A DNA stretch of 23,834 nt from positions 1-23,834 of the IMG/VR virus record IMGVR_UViG_3300027659_000210; one strand, 5' to 3'. The position numbers and the translations under genes are program-made. This document shows positions 14,451 to 22,628 of the stretch, piece after piece; position 1 is the stretch's first letter; every line of letters begins with the position of its first letter. The DNA is from a virus. The notes beneath the pieces were generated by a model. The model had not been told where the DNA came from, did not search any database, and saw nothing but the letters and a program-made list of their open reading frames with translations.

Positions 14451-14804
14451 ATGAACATATCATCAAGAACACAACTGTTAGCAGAAGCAGGTGATGTATT
14501 AAAACAGATTCGTGAAGAAGTTGAAGGCATCGATAAAAAAGTAGAAACTTCTGTTAAAAAAATCACTAAGTGCTGTGAAGAAGATAATGACATGGTATCT
14601 GGCTTAGTTGAACTTGCAAAATTAGTTGGTGATAAAAAATACCAAAAAGTATTAGAAGCGGTAAAAGAAATTGTAAAAGCAGAAGAAGGTTCACATTATT
14701 TTATCGATCAATATATAACAGAAATTAAAAGCATTTTATTATCTGCAGCAAAAGAAAAATTTAGCTCACAAGAGTTCGGTGTAATTTATTCTGCAATCGG
14801 TTAA
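14451..14804 (+). CDS. Small helical protein, apparent paralogue of the 12744 gene
   Basis: This 117-residue protein is all-helical and charged, with a Cys-Cys pair near residue 41 (KKITKCCEEDND). Residues about 52-117 (LVELAKLVGDKKYQKVLEAV to IYSAIG) align gap-free with the C-terminal half of the 12744 protein, including the shared L-x-E-L-A-K and K-K-x-Q-x-x-L-x-A positions. Near its N-terminus LLAE|AG fits the [L/I]-x-E|[A/G/S] pattern of T4-type prohead proteases. TAGGAG lies six bases upstream of ATG 14451. It sits between the small membrane protein and the giant virion gene. Function is unknown; a virion-internal role is a guess. Confidence 0.75.
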   Translation: MNISSRTQLLAEAGDVLKQIREEVEGIDKKVETSVKKITKCCEEDNDMVSGLVELAKLVGDKKYQKVLEAVKEIVKAEEGSHYFIDQYITEIKSILLSAAKEKFSSQEFGVIYSAIG

Positions 14805-14845
14805 TTCAAATTGTTACATTATAAAAAGTAGGATAAAAAGTTACT

Positions 14846-17800
14846 ATGGATAAAATGATAGCACCTTCTGGATTTGATGAAGGCCGTAAAAGAGAGTACG
14901 AATTCGAATTCGATGACCCATGGGTTACTGTTCAAAACAGAAGTTCTAATAGTGGAGGGGAAACGTTTAATCCCAACCTAGAACTCGATGGTCAAGTTAC
15001 TGTGCTTGCAACTGGAAAAGAACCAATCGATTCTGGCCTTTATTATAAAGATGGTGGACAAACACCACTATACGTATTTGAAGGTGGTGAATGTGATTAT
15101 ATTTCATACGCGTTTCTACGCCCCCGCCTTATTCCAATACGAGAGTCTGGTACAAAAGTACCTGTACCAAGTTATTTGTATGATAGCATTAGTGATTTTG
15201 AAGGAGCGACTGTTTATTATACAAAACCAGGAAGAAGAGTAACTGCAAGAGCAGGAGATCGAGTTATACCTGGTGGTTGGAAACTTGTAGCTGATTTGGG
15301 TTTAAAGATACAGAGAACAATTACTTTTAAATACAAAGCACCTGCAAACTTGGAGGAACTACCACAAGCCCAACGAGAATTCTACGATAGAAAAGTTATT
15401 CAACAAACTTTCAAAGCCGATTGCGCAACTAACATTGTACTTGCAACTTCAAAATTAGTTTATAAATCAAGAGCATGCGAACAAACAAAAGGTAAACCAC
15501 CTGGAATTGACTATGATCATTATTTTGAAGTTGATGAAATTGAAGCGTTAGAAGGATTAACAATGACTCAAAATTCTCCAAAAGAAACGGGAAAATTTCT
15601 TGAGGATGATTTTGGTGATCCAACAATACCCATATATGAAAAAATTGCTGTAGCGGATAGAATTAAACTCGTCACAAGTTTGGGTGATGATACGTGCTGG
15701 ATTGCTACAAATCCGGATGGAACAATAGCACTACATAATAGACCTATTACACAACATATAATGTGGGCAGAATCAAAAGCCAGGTCACGATACTCTGAAG
15801 CGGATGAGGAAGCTTGGAATATACTCAAAGCACTTAATGGCAAAGCATTACCATCTTGGATTGAACGAGAATTTAAAGGATCATCATTATTCCTAGAACC
15901 ACCAACTGGATTTCTTGGTTCTTCTAGCACAATTACTGCTAACTGGCTTGAAGAAAGAAGACAGCTTTATTATGGAGGTTTTAAACATAGTAATCGTGGT
16001 AATGACACTATTCTTATTGCAAGACGATTGGAAAAAACAGCCGAAAGTTATTACAATTTTGATGCTAATTGGCTGAACTTCAACTCAGATAGAAAAAAAA
16101 CAGACCATGAAATGTATGTTTCATTCATTGACCCAACGTGGATTCCAGAAATGGGTTCACCTGATTTTTCAACTCAAGCAGTTCCAATGAAAGAGCCAGG
16201 AACTGGAAGAACAATTTATATACGTTATTTGACAAAACAGGTAGAGTATCCAGACGATCAATCACTTGAAGACGTTTGGAATATTATCAATGGCAGCGCT
16301 ACAATTAATACATCTGTCCTTGATTACAAAGTTAATGCAGCAACCAAGACAATAGGTCTATTATCTAAAATACCAACTATTAAAGGATTATATTCACAAA
16401 CAGTTCCAATAAAAAAATTAAGATCAAAAACCATAATGTTAGATGATGGTACAACCTTTACAAATGAAGGTAGTGATCCAGCTTATTGGAAAATAGGTAC
16501 ACCGTCGTATCCAAATGGTTGGTATGCCGTAACAGACCCTAGAACATCAGATCAAGGGGGGACTGGTTATGTAGGATATGTTAAACCAAAAGTTGGACCA
16601 AATGGTGAACTACTTGATATGGCCGGTAATATATTGAAAGGTGCAAGTAGAAGTAGAGATTTCCAAATTAGTCCAACCTATAATACCAAGTCGTCTCATA
16701 TGGCAGGTTCTATTGGTTGTCCACCGCTTACTTCTGATAAGTATGGTATTTGGACAGCAACAGAAAGTGGATTAATATTGAATGACGATTACAGATACGG
16801 TGATGAAAACTTAACTAACAATGAATATGCTATGAGGTCAGCGTATGTTGATTTGCTAACTAAAAGAAAAAATAGAAATTTGTCAGCAGACCCGAATTCA
16901 AGAATAGCTTCATTAAATCCTGGATTTATAGTTGAAAGAGGTAAGTTTTCGGACGATAGAAAATTCTTTCAACCGTATGGTCCAACACCAGCCGTAGGGA
17001 ACTATTTCTTTAGAGATATTAGGTTTGCACCAACATATTCAGAAATACGTGGTAAGGGTGATAGAATTATAGGTTATGATAGAACATATAATGAAGTTGG
17101 AAATAAAATAATTCCTGGACCATGGAATTTAATTGCAGATTTATATCTGTACATACCAACATTTGGTGCTAGTGGTTTAGTTAGAGAATTTGTTGGAATA
17201 TTATATCCAGATTACATACTTTCACGTGGTGTACTTCACTATGAAATAAATAAAAACTGTGAAGGAATATATGATTGGAACTCTGTAAAATATGAGTATA
17301 GATTTCCTGTTAGTGAAATTGAATCATACAGGCCATTAATTGAAGCTGGTTTTGCAAATCACGCAGCCAATCTTGCAATGGCGGTGGGAGGTGTGAAGAA
17401 AGTTATCAATGGTATTTTGCAAACTCCATATGGTTTAGGCGCTACTGGTTTAAAACCAGGTGATGAAATATTGACGAGAGACGGAGATATGAATTTAGTG
17501 GTAAGTAGAACTAACAATTTGAGATTTTTTCCCGATTATGTTGAACCACGATATAGAGTGAGAACCGATCCACAAGTTACTGATAAACCATTTTCAGACA
17601 ATCGGGCATATAATCCGAACGGAACAGAAGTTGGGTTTGACTATTTTCAACAATTGTCTTCATATAAATACGAAGATTCAGCTAGAACTTTAGTTGGCAA
17701 CTTAATAAAACAAAATAAATTTGAAACTATAAATCTACCACAACCATACGATTTCCGAAATGAAAAGTATTGGTCATACAGTTTTGGAACATTGCCTGTT

Positions 17801-19681
17801 TTAATTGATAATGAACCAGCCGGTGTGTTTGGTGAACTGATACAAGTAAATGCAAGTAGTAACTATATAACTACAAGACCAATATCAAATTTTCAAAACA
17901 AAGTTGTTGGTGAAACTCCATGTGTATCAGGAAGCTGGGATTTTAGATCGGAAATACCAAAGAATCCAGTAAATGTAGAAACATTAAATTTACTAGATTG
18001 TGCAGACGCTCCATTTGATATTATATTTAATAAAAAGCGTTTAACCGTTGATAGATTACCAGATACCGAAACACTTTATCCGATTGAACCTGGTCCTGCA
18101 GGTTTCGATATACCAATAATAACACGAGATAAAAACTTTGATGAATCTGATTCGTTTTTATCCCGTGATCCAAATAGTCCTTGTTTTCAAGGATTTAAAA
18201 CAACATATGATATTAGTGATTACTATGAAGTTACTATGAGTAAACTTTGCTGGCAACCTGTATCTGAGGAACAAGCATACGAGCCAGATGTTATATTTGA
18301 TGGTGTTATATATAAGAAATATACCGCACTTTATAGTGGAAGTATTGATATAGTAAAAACAAAAGAAGTTAGATGGGAAAATCCAGAATCAGTATTTTGT
18401 GACTGTATAGAAGTTAAAGTTGCAGAAAAACCTTTCTTAGATCCGGATGACCCATGTGGTTGTAAAGAAATTCATCTCGATAGTGTTTATAAAATATGTG
18501 TTGACGATGGACTGTATTACTATGAAAATCAAATTATACCACCAAACAAATTACCTATTAGAACCGAACAAAGATTCGGTATAAGCACAGAATGTGGTAA
18601 AGTTAAAGTAAAAGTAATGCATGATTTGGATTTCCAAAAAGACATTATATTTGCAAAGAATAAATTATATTCTAAGGGTTTGTTCAATGGTACTGATATT
18701 TTATCTTGTTACGCAACAAGTTCAAAACAGCTTAGCGGTTCAAAGCAATATTACTATGATGTTATAAATTGTAATGAATGTAATTCTGATTCATACTTTG
18801 CAGTATCCTACGGGCATTTAAAAGGTTCTGGTTCAACATACAATTACTATGAAGAAGATGATACACCGACTCGTTCAGTTTATTCACAATACAGATTGCT
18901 AACACTTGAAGAACCACAAACGAAGTTTCAGTTTTATAAAACTGGCAGTTTGGGTACTGACTTAGAAGACATATATGTATTGAATTTTTATAGACATTCT
19001 ATGGAAGACAGACTAGATCCAGGTAATTTTGAATTGAGTCTGATAGAATTGAATGGTGGTGCATATTCAAACAATATTTACACAGGTAGTAATGTTCAAG
19101 TTTCTGCTTCTAACAAAATAATAACACTTATAGATAATTCTGGTGATACAACAAATCAAGCGTTTTGTGTTGATTCACCATATACATCGTTTGATTTAGT
19201 AAGTGGAAGTTTAGTTGGTGGTATATATGGTACAACAACTACAACGTATGGAACAATTTATCCTTTACTTGGTATTGTTGTATTAGATGCAGGTAAGTTA
19301 AATAAAGAACTGTCATTCAATACGGTAACTGGTAGTAATGTAAATGGTGATAACCACTATAAACTTTATACTTCTATTAGTGGTGCTTCCGCTCGTAATT
19401 TCCCAATGCGAGTTCGTACATCTACCAATAAAACAACAACAGAATATTTCATACGAATACCACACACCGAAGCAAATTATAGTAATAATCCAACATTTGC
19501 TGATACAAAAGGAAGTGGAAGTATATTCCATGAGTGTTTCAAAAATGAACCAGTTACATATATTACAACGGTTGGTTTATATAATACTACAGGTGATTTG
19601 GTGGCAATTGGTAAAACAAGTAAACCGATAAAGAAAACTGCTGATGATGAATTATATTTGAAAATAAATCTTTCAATATAA
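14846..19681 (+). CDS. Giant virion structural protein (1611 residues)
   Basis: A single uninterrupted 1611-residue frame. The C-terminal region carries features I associate with large structural proteins of T4-like marine phages: MEDRLDPGNFELSLIELNG, ITLIDNSGD, ANYSNNPTF, and TYITTVGLYNTTGDLVAIGK followed by SKPIKK near the end. This supports a tail, baseplate or vertex component. The rest is Tyr-, Gly- and Pro-rich with predicted beta structure and no signal peptide. An internal similarity exists between residues 137-155 and 752-770 (both x-I-P-G-x-W-x-L-x-A-D-L-x-L-x-I). Cysteines group as Cys1185/1187 and Cys1204/1206 (CDC and CGC) and Cys1309/1312 (CNEC), suggesting metal binding or disulfides. 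No lysozyme, peptidase or sugar-hydrolase motif was found. GTAGGAT upstream serves ATG 14846. It lies far from the other virion genes of the window. Confidence 0.72.
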   Translation: MDKMIAPSGFDEGRKREYEFEFDDPWVTVQNRSSNSGGETFNPNLELDGQVTVLATGKEPIDSGLYYKDGGQTPLYVFEGGECDYISYAFLRPRLIPIRESGTKVPVPSYLYDSISDFEGATVYYTKPGRRVTARAGDRVIPGGWKLVADLGLKIQRTITFKYKAPANLEELPQAQREFYDRKVIQQTFKADCATNIVLATSKLVYKSRACEQTKGKPPGIDYDHYFEVDEIEALEGLTMTQNSPKETGKFLEDDFGDPTIPIYEKIAVADRIKLVTSLGDDTCWIATNPDGTIALHNRPITQHIMWAESKARSRYSEADEEAWNILKALNGKALPSWIEREFKGSSLFLEPPTGFLGSSSTITANWLEERRQLYYGGFKHSNRGNDTILIARRLEKTAESYYNFDANWLNFNSDRKKTDHEMYVSFIDPTWIPEMGSPDFSTQAVPMKEPGTGRTIYIRYLTKQVEYPDDQSLEDVWNIINGSATINTSVLDYKVNAATKTIGLLSKIPTIKGLYSQTVPIKKLRSKTIMLDDGTTFTNEGSDPAYWKIGTPSYPNGWYAVTDPRTSDQGGTGYVGYVKPKVGPNGELLDMAGNILKGASRSRDFQISPTYNTKSSHMAGSIGCPPLTSDKYGIWTATESGLILNDDYRYGDENLTNNEYAMRSAYVDLLTKRKNRNLSADPNSRIASLNPGFIVERGKFSDDRKFFQPYGPTPAVGNYFFRDIRFAPTYSEIRGKGDRIIGYDRTYNEVGNKIIPGPWNLIADLYLYIPTFGASGLVREFVGILYPDYILSRGVLHYEINKNCEGIYDWNSVKYEYRFPVSEIESYRPLIEAGFANHAANLAMAVGGVKKVINGILQTPYGLGATGLKPGDEILTRDGDMNLVVSRTNNLRFFPDYVEPRYRVRTDPQVTDKPFSDNRAYNPNGTEVGFDYFQQLSSYKYEDSARTLVGNLIKQNKFETINLPQPYDFRNEKYWSYSFGTLPVLIDNEPAGVFGELIQVNASSNYITTRPISNFQNKVVGETPCVSGSWDFRSEIPKNPVNVETLNLLDCADAPFDIIFNKKRLTVDRLPDTETLYPIEPGPAGFDIPIITRDKNFDESDSFLSRDPNSPCFQGFKTTYDISDYYEVTMSKLCWQPVSEEQAYEPDVIFDGVIYKKYTALYSGSIDIVKTKEVRWENPESVFCDCIEVKVAEKPFLDPDDPCGCKEIHLDSVYKICVDDGLYYYENQIIPPNKLPIRTEQRFGISTECGKVKVKVMHDLDFQKDIIFAKNKLYSKGLFNGTDILSCYATSSKQLSGSKQYYYDVINCNECNSDSYFAVSYGHLKGSGSTYNYYEEDDTPTRSVYSQYRLLTLEEPQTKFQFYKTGSLGTDLEDIYVLNFYRHSMEDRLDPGNFELSLIELNGGAYSNNIYTGSNVQVSASNKIITLIDNSGDTTNQAFCVDSPYTSFDLVSGSLVGGIYGTTTTTYGTIYPLLGIVVLDAGKLNKELSFNTVTGSNVNGDNHYKLYTSISGASARNFPMRVRTSTNKTTTEYFIRIPHTEANYSNNPTFADTKGSGSIFHECFKNEPVTYITTVGLYNTTGDLVAIGKTSKPIKKTADDELYLKINLSI

Positions 19682-19683
19682 TT

Positions 19684-19715
19684 TTTGGATTTTTATTGTA
19701 AAAGTGATATATTTG
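19684..19715 (+). promoter_or_regulatory. Bacteroidota-type promoter for the thioredoxin/nucleotide cluster
   Basis: TTTG (19684-19687) and TATATTTG (19708-19715) are separated by exactly 20 bases, identical in elements and spacing to the promoter at 5029-5060. It begins three bases after the stop of the giant virion gene and lies 35 bases upstream of ATG 19751. No terminator is visible between the giant gene and this promoter. Confidence 0.68.
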
Positions 19716-19750
19716 TTTCATTATGTATTTTAGTATAATAGAGGTGTAGT

Positions 19751-20068
19751 ATGAATGCGTTGGAAACATTTAACAGAGGTACTGTTTTAGAGCAATATTC
19801 TTATATAAATCCCGATGATTTGGATGGGGAGTATATTGGTTTTTTAGTTACACTTGATAAAAAAGTATATGAAATTATAAAAGATATGCGTGGAAACATA
19901 CTCGATTCAGAATATTTACCGAGACTTGTAAGTGATGATATTGACGCAATGTACAATGATCATGAATATTCTGATGAAGAACCTGAAATTAATTATACTA
20001 TGGAACCAGGTGCTGGCTTACAAGATTGGAAAGTAATGGTTGATATGTTCTCTCCTATTTCAAAATAA
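19751..20068 (+). CDS. Small acidic protein, unknown function
   Basis: This 105-residue protein is strongly acidic, with clusters such as NPDDLDGEY, VSDDIDAMYNDHEYSDEEPE and a C-terminal DWKVMVDMFSP segment. Such charge could mimic DNA or bind a basic host protein, but nothing specific supports that. There are no cysteines and no membrane segment. GAGGTG (19741-19746) precedes ATG 19751 by four bases. It is first after the Bacteroidota-type promoter, a position often held by early host-takeover genes in phages. No family is recognised. Confidence 0.75.
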   Translation: MNALETFNRGTVLEQYSYINPDDLDGEYIGFLVTLDKKVYEIIKDMRGNILDSEYLPRLVSDDIDAMYNDHEYSDEEPEINYTMEPGAGLQDWKVMVDMFSPISK

Positions 20069-20073
20069 TTCCG

Positions 20074-20081
20074 TATATTTG
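20074..20081 (+). promoter_or_regulatory. Possible -7 element (TATATTTG), no -33 partner
   Basis: TATATTTG at 20074-20081 is the same octamer as in the two fuller promoters, but the expected position about 20 bases upstream reads CTCT rather than TTTG. It overlaps TATAAATA (20082-20089). It could be a weak or activator-dependent promoter for thioredoxin and downstream genes. Confidence 0.35.
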
Positions 20082-20102
20082 TATAAATAATTGATTTTCA
20101 AC

Positions 20103-20121
20103 CCGTGACAATTTGTCACGG
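20103..20121 (+). terminator. Hairpin between the 19751 and thioredoxin genes
   Basis: CCGTGACA (20103-20110) pairs perfectly with TGTCACGG (20114-20121) around an ATT loop. Only TTTC follows, so the uridine tract is weak. It may be a partial terminator or an mRNA processing or stability hairpin that sets expression of the downstream thioredoxin operon. The GTG inside it should not be taken as a thioredoxin start. Confidence 0.6.
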
Positions 20122-20155
20122 TTTCACTACCATCTATTTTCATTTAAGGACGAAC

Positions 20156-20413
20156 ATGATTACCATTAAACATTACACAGCGTCGTGGTGTATGCCATGT
20201 AAACAACTCAAACCTATTATGCATCAGATTATTCAAGAGAATCCAACGATTCAATATAAAGTTATTGATGTTGATAATGACCCAATAGAAGCAGAAAAAG
20301 TAGGTGTTCGTGGAGTTCCTACTGTGATATTTATGAAAAACGGTGTTGAAGTAAACAGAATTACTGGTTTAGTTTCTAAAAGAAATTACGAAATTGCAAT
20401 TGAAAATTTATAA
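20156..20413 (+). CDS. trx: Thioredoxin-like protein with a CMPC active site
   Basis: This 85-residue thioredoxin-fold protein has the active site WCMPC (Cys12, Cys15) and the cis-proline loop GVPT (Pro55). The canonical thioredoxin site is CGPC; Met in place of Gly is unusual and may alter redox potential. It is shorter than E. coli thioredoxin (about 108), lacking the first strand and helix, and is similar in size to phage glutaredoxin-like proteins. ATG 20156 follows AAGGA (20145-20149); an in-frame upstream GTG at 20105 lies inside a hairpin and would add 17 residues unlike the family. The likely role is electron donor to the class II ribonucleotide reductase at 10836, via its C-terminal Cys pair. 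Nine bases separate it from the next gene. Confidence 0.9.
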   Translation: MITIKHYTASWCMPCKQLKPIMHQIIQENPTIQYKVIDVDNDPIEAEKVGVRGVPTVIFMKNGVEVNRITGLVSKRNYEIAIENL

Positions 20414-20422
20414 TGGTGATAT

Positions 20423-21121
20423 ATGACAGTTATAGAAGCGGTATCTCCCGGTGACGCTTGGGTAAAAGTTTCTAAGCATTTGTTAGAAAAAGGGGAAAAA
20501 GTCGGTGAACTAATCGAAGAATTGAATGTAATGATGGAAATTACTCAATTTGAAAGTGATGATTGGTTTGATTCACACTTCAGAGAAATAATGGGTGATG
20601 ATAGAATTGATTTTGCGTCTTCGGTTACTTTCGTAGAACCTAAACCTAAAAAACCAATTAACGATTTCTTTCAAGTAGAAGAAGGATTGGAATACCAGTT
20701 CATTAAAGACCATTGGCATCAGTCCTATTGGGGAAGAATGATTAGTTGGCAAGGTACGTTTAATCAAGTTGAAAACGTTATTAAGATTTTGAAACAAGGT
20801 AAAGCAGTTAAACGTTGTGAGTTAATTATATTTGATCCATCACGTGATTCACGCAATCCGTATTCTCAACCTTGTATGTTAATGATTGACTTGAAGCCAC
20901 GGAATGGTAAGTTGTATTTAACTTCTGTTCTGCGTTCCAACAGAGTTTCTAAAAGTGGTTACGCTGATTATTCTGCTTTAGTTAGTATGGGTAAGTTTTT
21001 AGCAAAAGAAAGTGATTTAGAATTGGGAAAGGTTAGTGTATTAGCGTGTTCCTGCCACATCGGTAAGATGAACAATGAACTTAAAAAAACAAAAGAATTA
21101 TTAACCATACTCAATAAATAA
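20423..21121 (+). CDS. Divergent thymidylate-synthase-fold protein
   Basis: This 232-residue protein lines up with thymidylate synthase over its C-terminal 135 residues. YWGRMISWQGTFNQVENVI (102-120) corresponds to Y-G-x-x-W-R...G-V-D-Q-L-x-x-V-I. SQPCML has the catalytic Cys151, NGKLYLTSVLRS (161-172) has the phosphate-binding Arg171-Ser172, and DLELGKVSVLACSCHIG (198-214) corresponds to G-L-E-x-G...D-A-H-I-Y. Several dUMP-contact residues differ: the Asp after R-S is Arg174, the P-F-N loop is replaced by SGYADY, and the His-x-Tyr has become His-x-Gly. Either it acts on another nucleotide, as with dCMP or dUMP hydroxymethylases that share this fold, or it is no longer a synthase. It is shorter than E. 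coli ThyA (264). It lies one base before the asparagine synthetase gene and near dUTPase. Confidence 0.75.
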   Translation: MTVIEAVSPGDAWVKVSKHLLEKGEKVGELIEELNVMMEITQFESDDWFDSHFREIMGDDRIDFASSVTFVEPKPKKPINDFFQVEEGLEYQFIKDHWHQSYWGRMISWQGTFNQVENVIKILKQGKAVKRCELIIFDPSRDSRNPYSQPCMLMIDLKPRNGKLYLTSVLRSNRVSKSGYADYSALVSMGKFLAKESDLELGKVSVLACSCHIGKMNNELKKTKELLTILNK

Positions 21122-21122
21122 T

Positions 21123-22628
21123 ATGTGCGGTATAATAGCAACCGTCGGTTATACTAAAACTGACGTTGATAATATGTTGGAAACCATCGCTCACCGTGGT
21201 AAAGATAACCGTGGTATAAAAGAATTTTCTTGGGGCGATAGAAAAGTTATACTTGGACATAATCGTCTTGCCATTAACGATACTTCTGCCGCAGGTAATC
21301 AACCGATGGAATGGGAAGGTATTCACTTAGTAGTTAATGGCGAAATATGGAATTATCCTGAACTAAGAAAAGAATACGAAGAAAGGGGATATAAGTTTAA
21401 ATCAAACTCAGATTCAGAACTTATACTGTTTGTGTACAAAGAACAAGAATTGAAAAGACTTAACGGTATGTTTTCTTTTGTTATTTGGGATAACGGAAAG
21501 CTAATTCTTTCACGTGATTGGGTTGGTAAGTTACCACTCTATATTTTTAACAATAACACTTACATTATTGCAAGTGAAATAAAATCTATTGTTGAACAAT
21601 TACCGAACGCTGACATTAAGTTTGTACCGAAAAATTCTTTGATTGAAATTGATCTGAGTACCGATAAAATAATAGTTCATAAAGATTACTATTTTAACTT
21701 TTCAAACGAAACAACTTCACCCGAAACACATGAAGAATGCAGTACAACAACGTACAATCTACTGGAGAACGCGGTAAGTAAAAGATTGTTATCTGATGTA
21801 CCTATTGCAACTTCGTTGTCTGGTGGGATTGATTCCGCTGTTATAACGTATTTGTTATCTACTAAAATACCAAACTTAAAAGCGTATACAATTGCTTTTG
21901 ATGAAGATTCACCTGACTTGAAATACGCAAGAATAGTTGCAAAACATTTAGGTGTTCAATTGGTTGAAGTTTTAGTTCCAAGAAACGTGGAACTCTTGAA
22001 GCAAAGATTTTTAGAATCAATACGAGTTATTGAATATCCATCTACAGTTCAAATGCAAGTTGGTATTCTACAATCGTTTATAGCAGAACAGATGGCAAAG
22101 GATGGAATAAAAGTTGCGTTTAGTGGTGAAGGATCTGATGAAGCATATGGTTCTTATGGAATGATACGGATGTTTAGTAAGAAGCCAGACTGGTCGGATA
22201 TTAGAAAGAAATTATTTGAAAAGCAATACTATGGTAATTTATTACGCGGTAATACTGTTTTCATGTATTATGGAACAATAGAATTACGTTGCCCGTTTTT
22301 CGATATTGATTTTTTAGATTACACTACTAACTTAACGAACGAATTTTTATCTGATAAATCTCAATGGAAACTTCCACTTGCAGATGCATTCAGACCGTAC
22401 TTGCCTAAAGAAGTTATTGAACAAGAAAAACGTGCTTTTCAAAAAGGTACAAACTTCAAAGGGTTTATTGAAGATATAATTCTAAATGATAAAGAAATAA
22501 ATTTTCGTAATAGAAAAAAGATGCTTCATGTAATTGGTGATAACTTTGAAAAGATTCATGGATTTTCACATAAGAAAATGAAGGGCGAACTTATTGGTAA
22601 TAATAGTGGAATATTCAAATGGATTTAA
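21123..22628 (+). CDS. asnB: Glutamine-dependent asparagine synthetase (AsnB family)
   Basis: This 501-residue two-domain enzyme makes asparagine from aspartate, ATP and glutamine. The N-terminal glutaminase domain has catalytic Cys2 (MCGI), Arg48 (GHNRLA), NGEIWN (72-77) and Asp97. The C-terminal synthetase domain has the pyrophosphate loop LSGGIDSAV (232-240) and SGEGSDEAYGSY (334-345). All residues I can check for ammonia production and aspartate activation are present, so it looks active. It is slightly shorter than E. coli AsnB (about 554). AsnB-like proteins also amidate other substrates, and the context with a thymidylate-synthase homologue and a PLP enzyme leaves that open. The gene starts one base after the previous stop and overlaps the next by 10 bases, so the three are probably translationally coupled. 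Confidence 0.92.
   Translation: MCGIIATVGYTKTDVDNMLETIAHRGKDNRGIKEFSWGDRKVILGHNRLAINDTSAAGNQPMEWEGIHLVVNGEIWNYPELRKEYEERGYKFKSNSDSELILFVYKEQELKRLNGMFSFVIWDNGKLILSRDWVGKLPLYIFNNNTYIIASEIKSIVEQLPNADIKFVPKNSLIEIDLSTDKIIVHKDYYFNFSNETTSPETHEECSTTTYNLLENAVSKRLLSDVPIATSLSGGIDSAVITYLLSTKIPNLKAYTIAFDEDSPDLKYARIVAKHLGVQLVEVLVPRNVELLKQRFLESIRVIEYPSTVQMQVGILQSFIAEQMAKDGIKVAFSGEGSDEAYGSYGMIRMFSKKPDWSDIRKKLFEKQYYGNLLRGNTVFMYYGTIELRCPFFDIDFLDYTTNLTNEFLSDKSQWKLPLADAFRPYLPKEVIEQEKRAFQKGTNFKGFIEDIILNDKEINFRNRKKMLHVIGDNFEKIHGFSHKKMKGELIGNNSGIFKWI

Noticed and set aside
15568-15930. 120-codon open frame on the - strand inside the giant virion gene
   Set aside because: The + strand frame is uninterrupted for 1611 codons with recognisable motifs, and the reverse frame has no family resemblance or start signal.
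20105-20155. Upstream GTG start extending thioredoxin by 17 residues
   Set aside because: The GTG sits inside the 20103-20121 hairpin and has no ribosome binding site. ATG 20156 has AAGGA at a suitable distance and begins where the fold begins.
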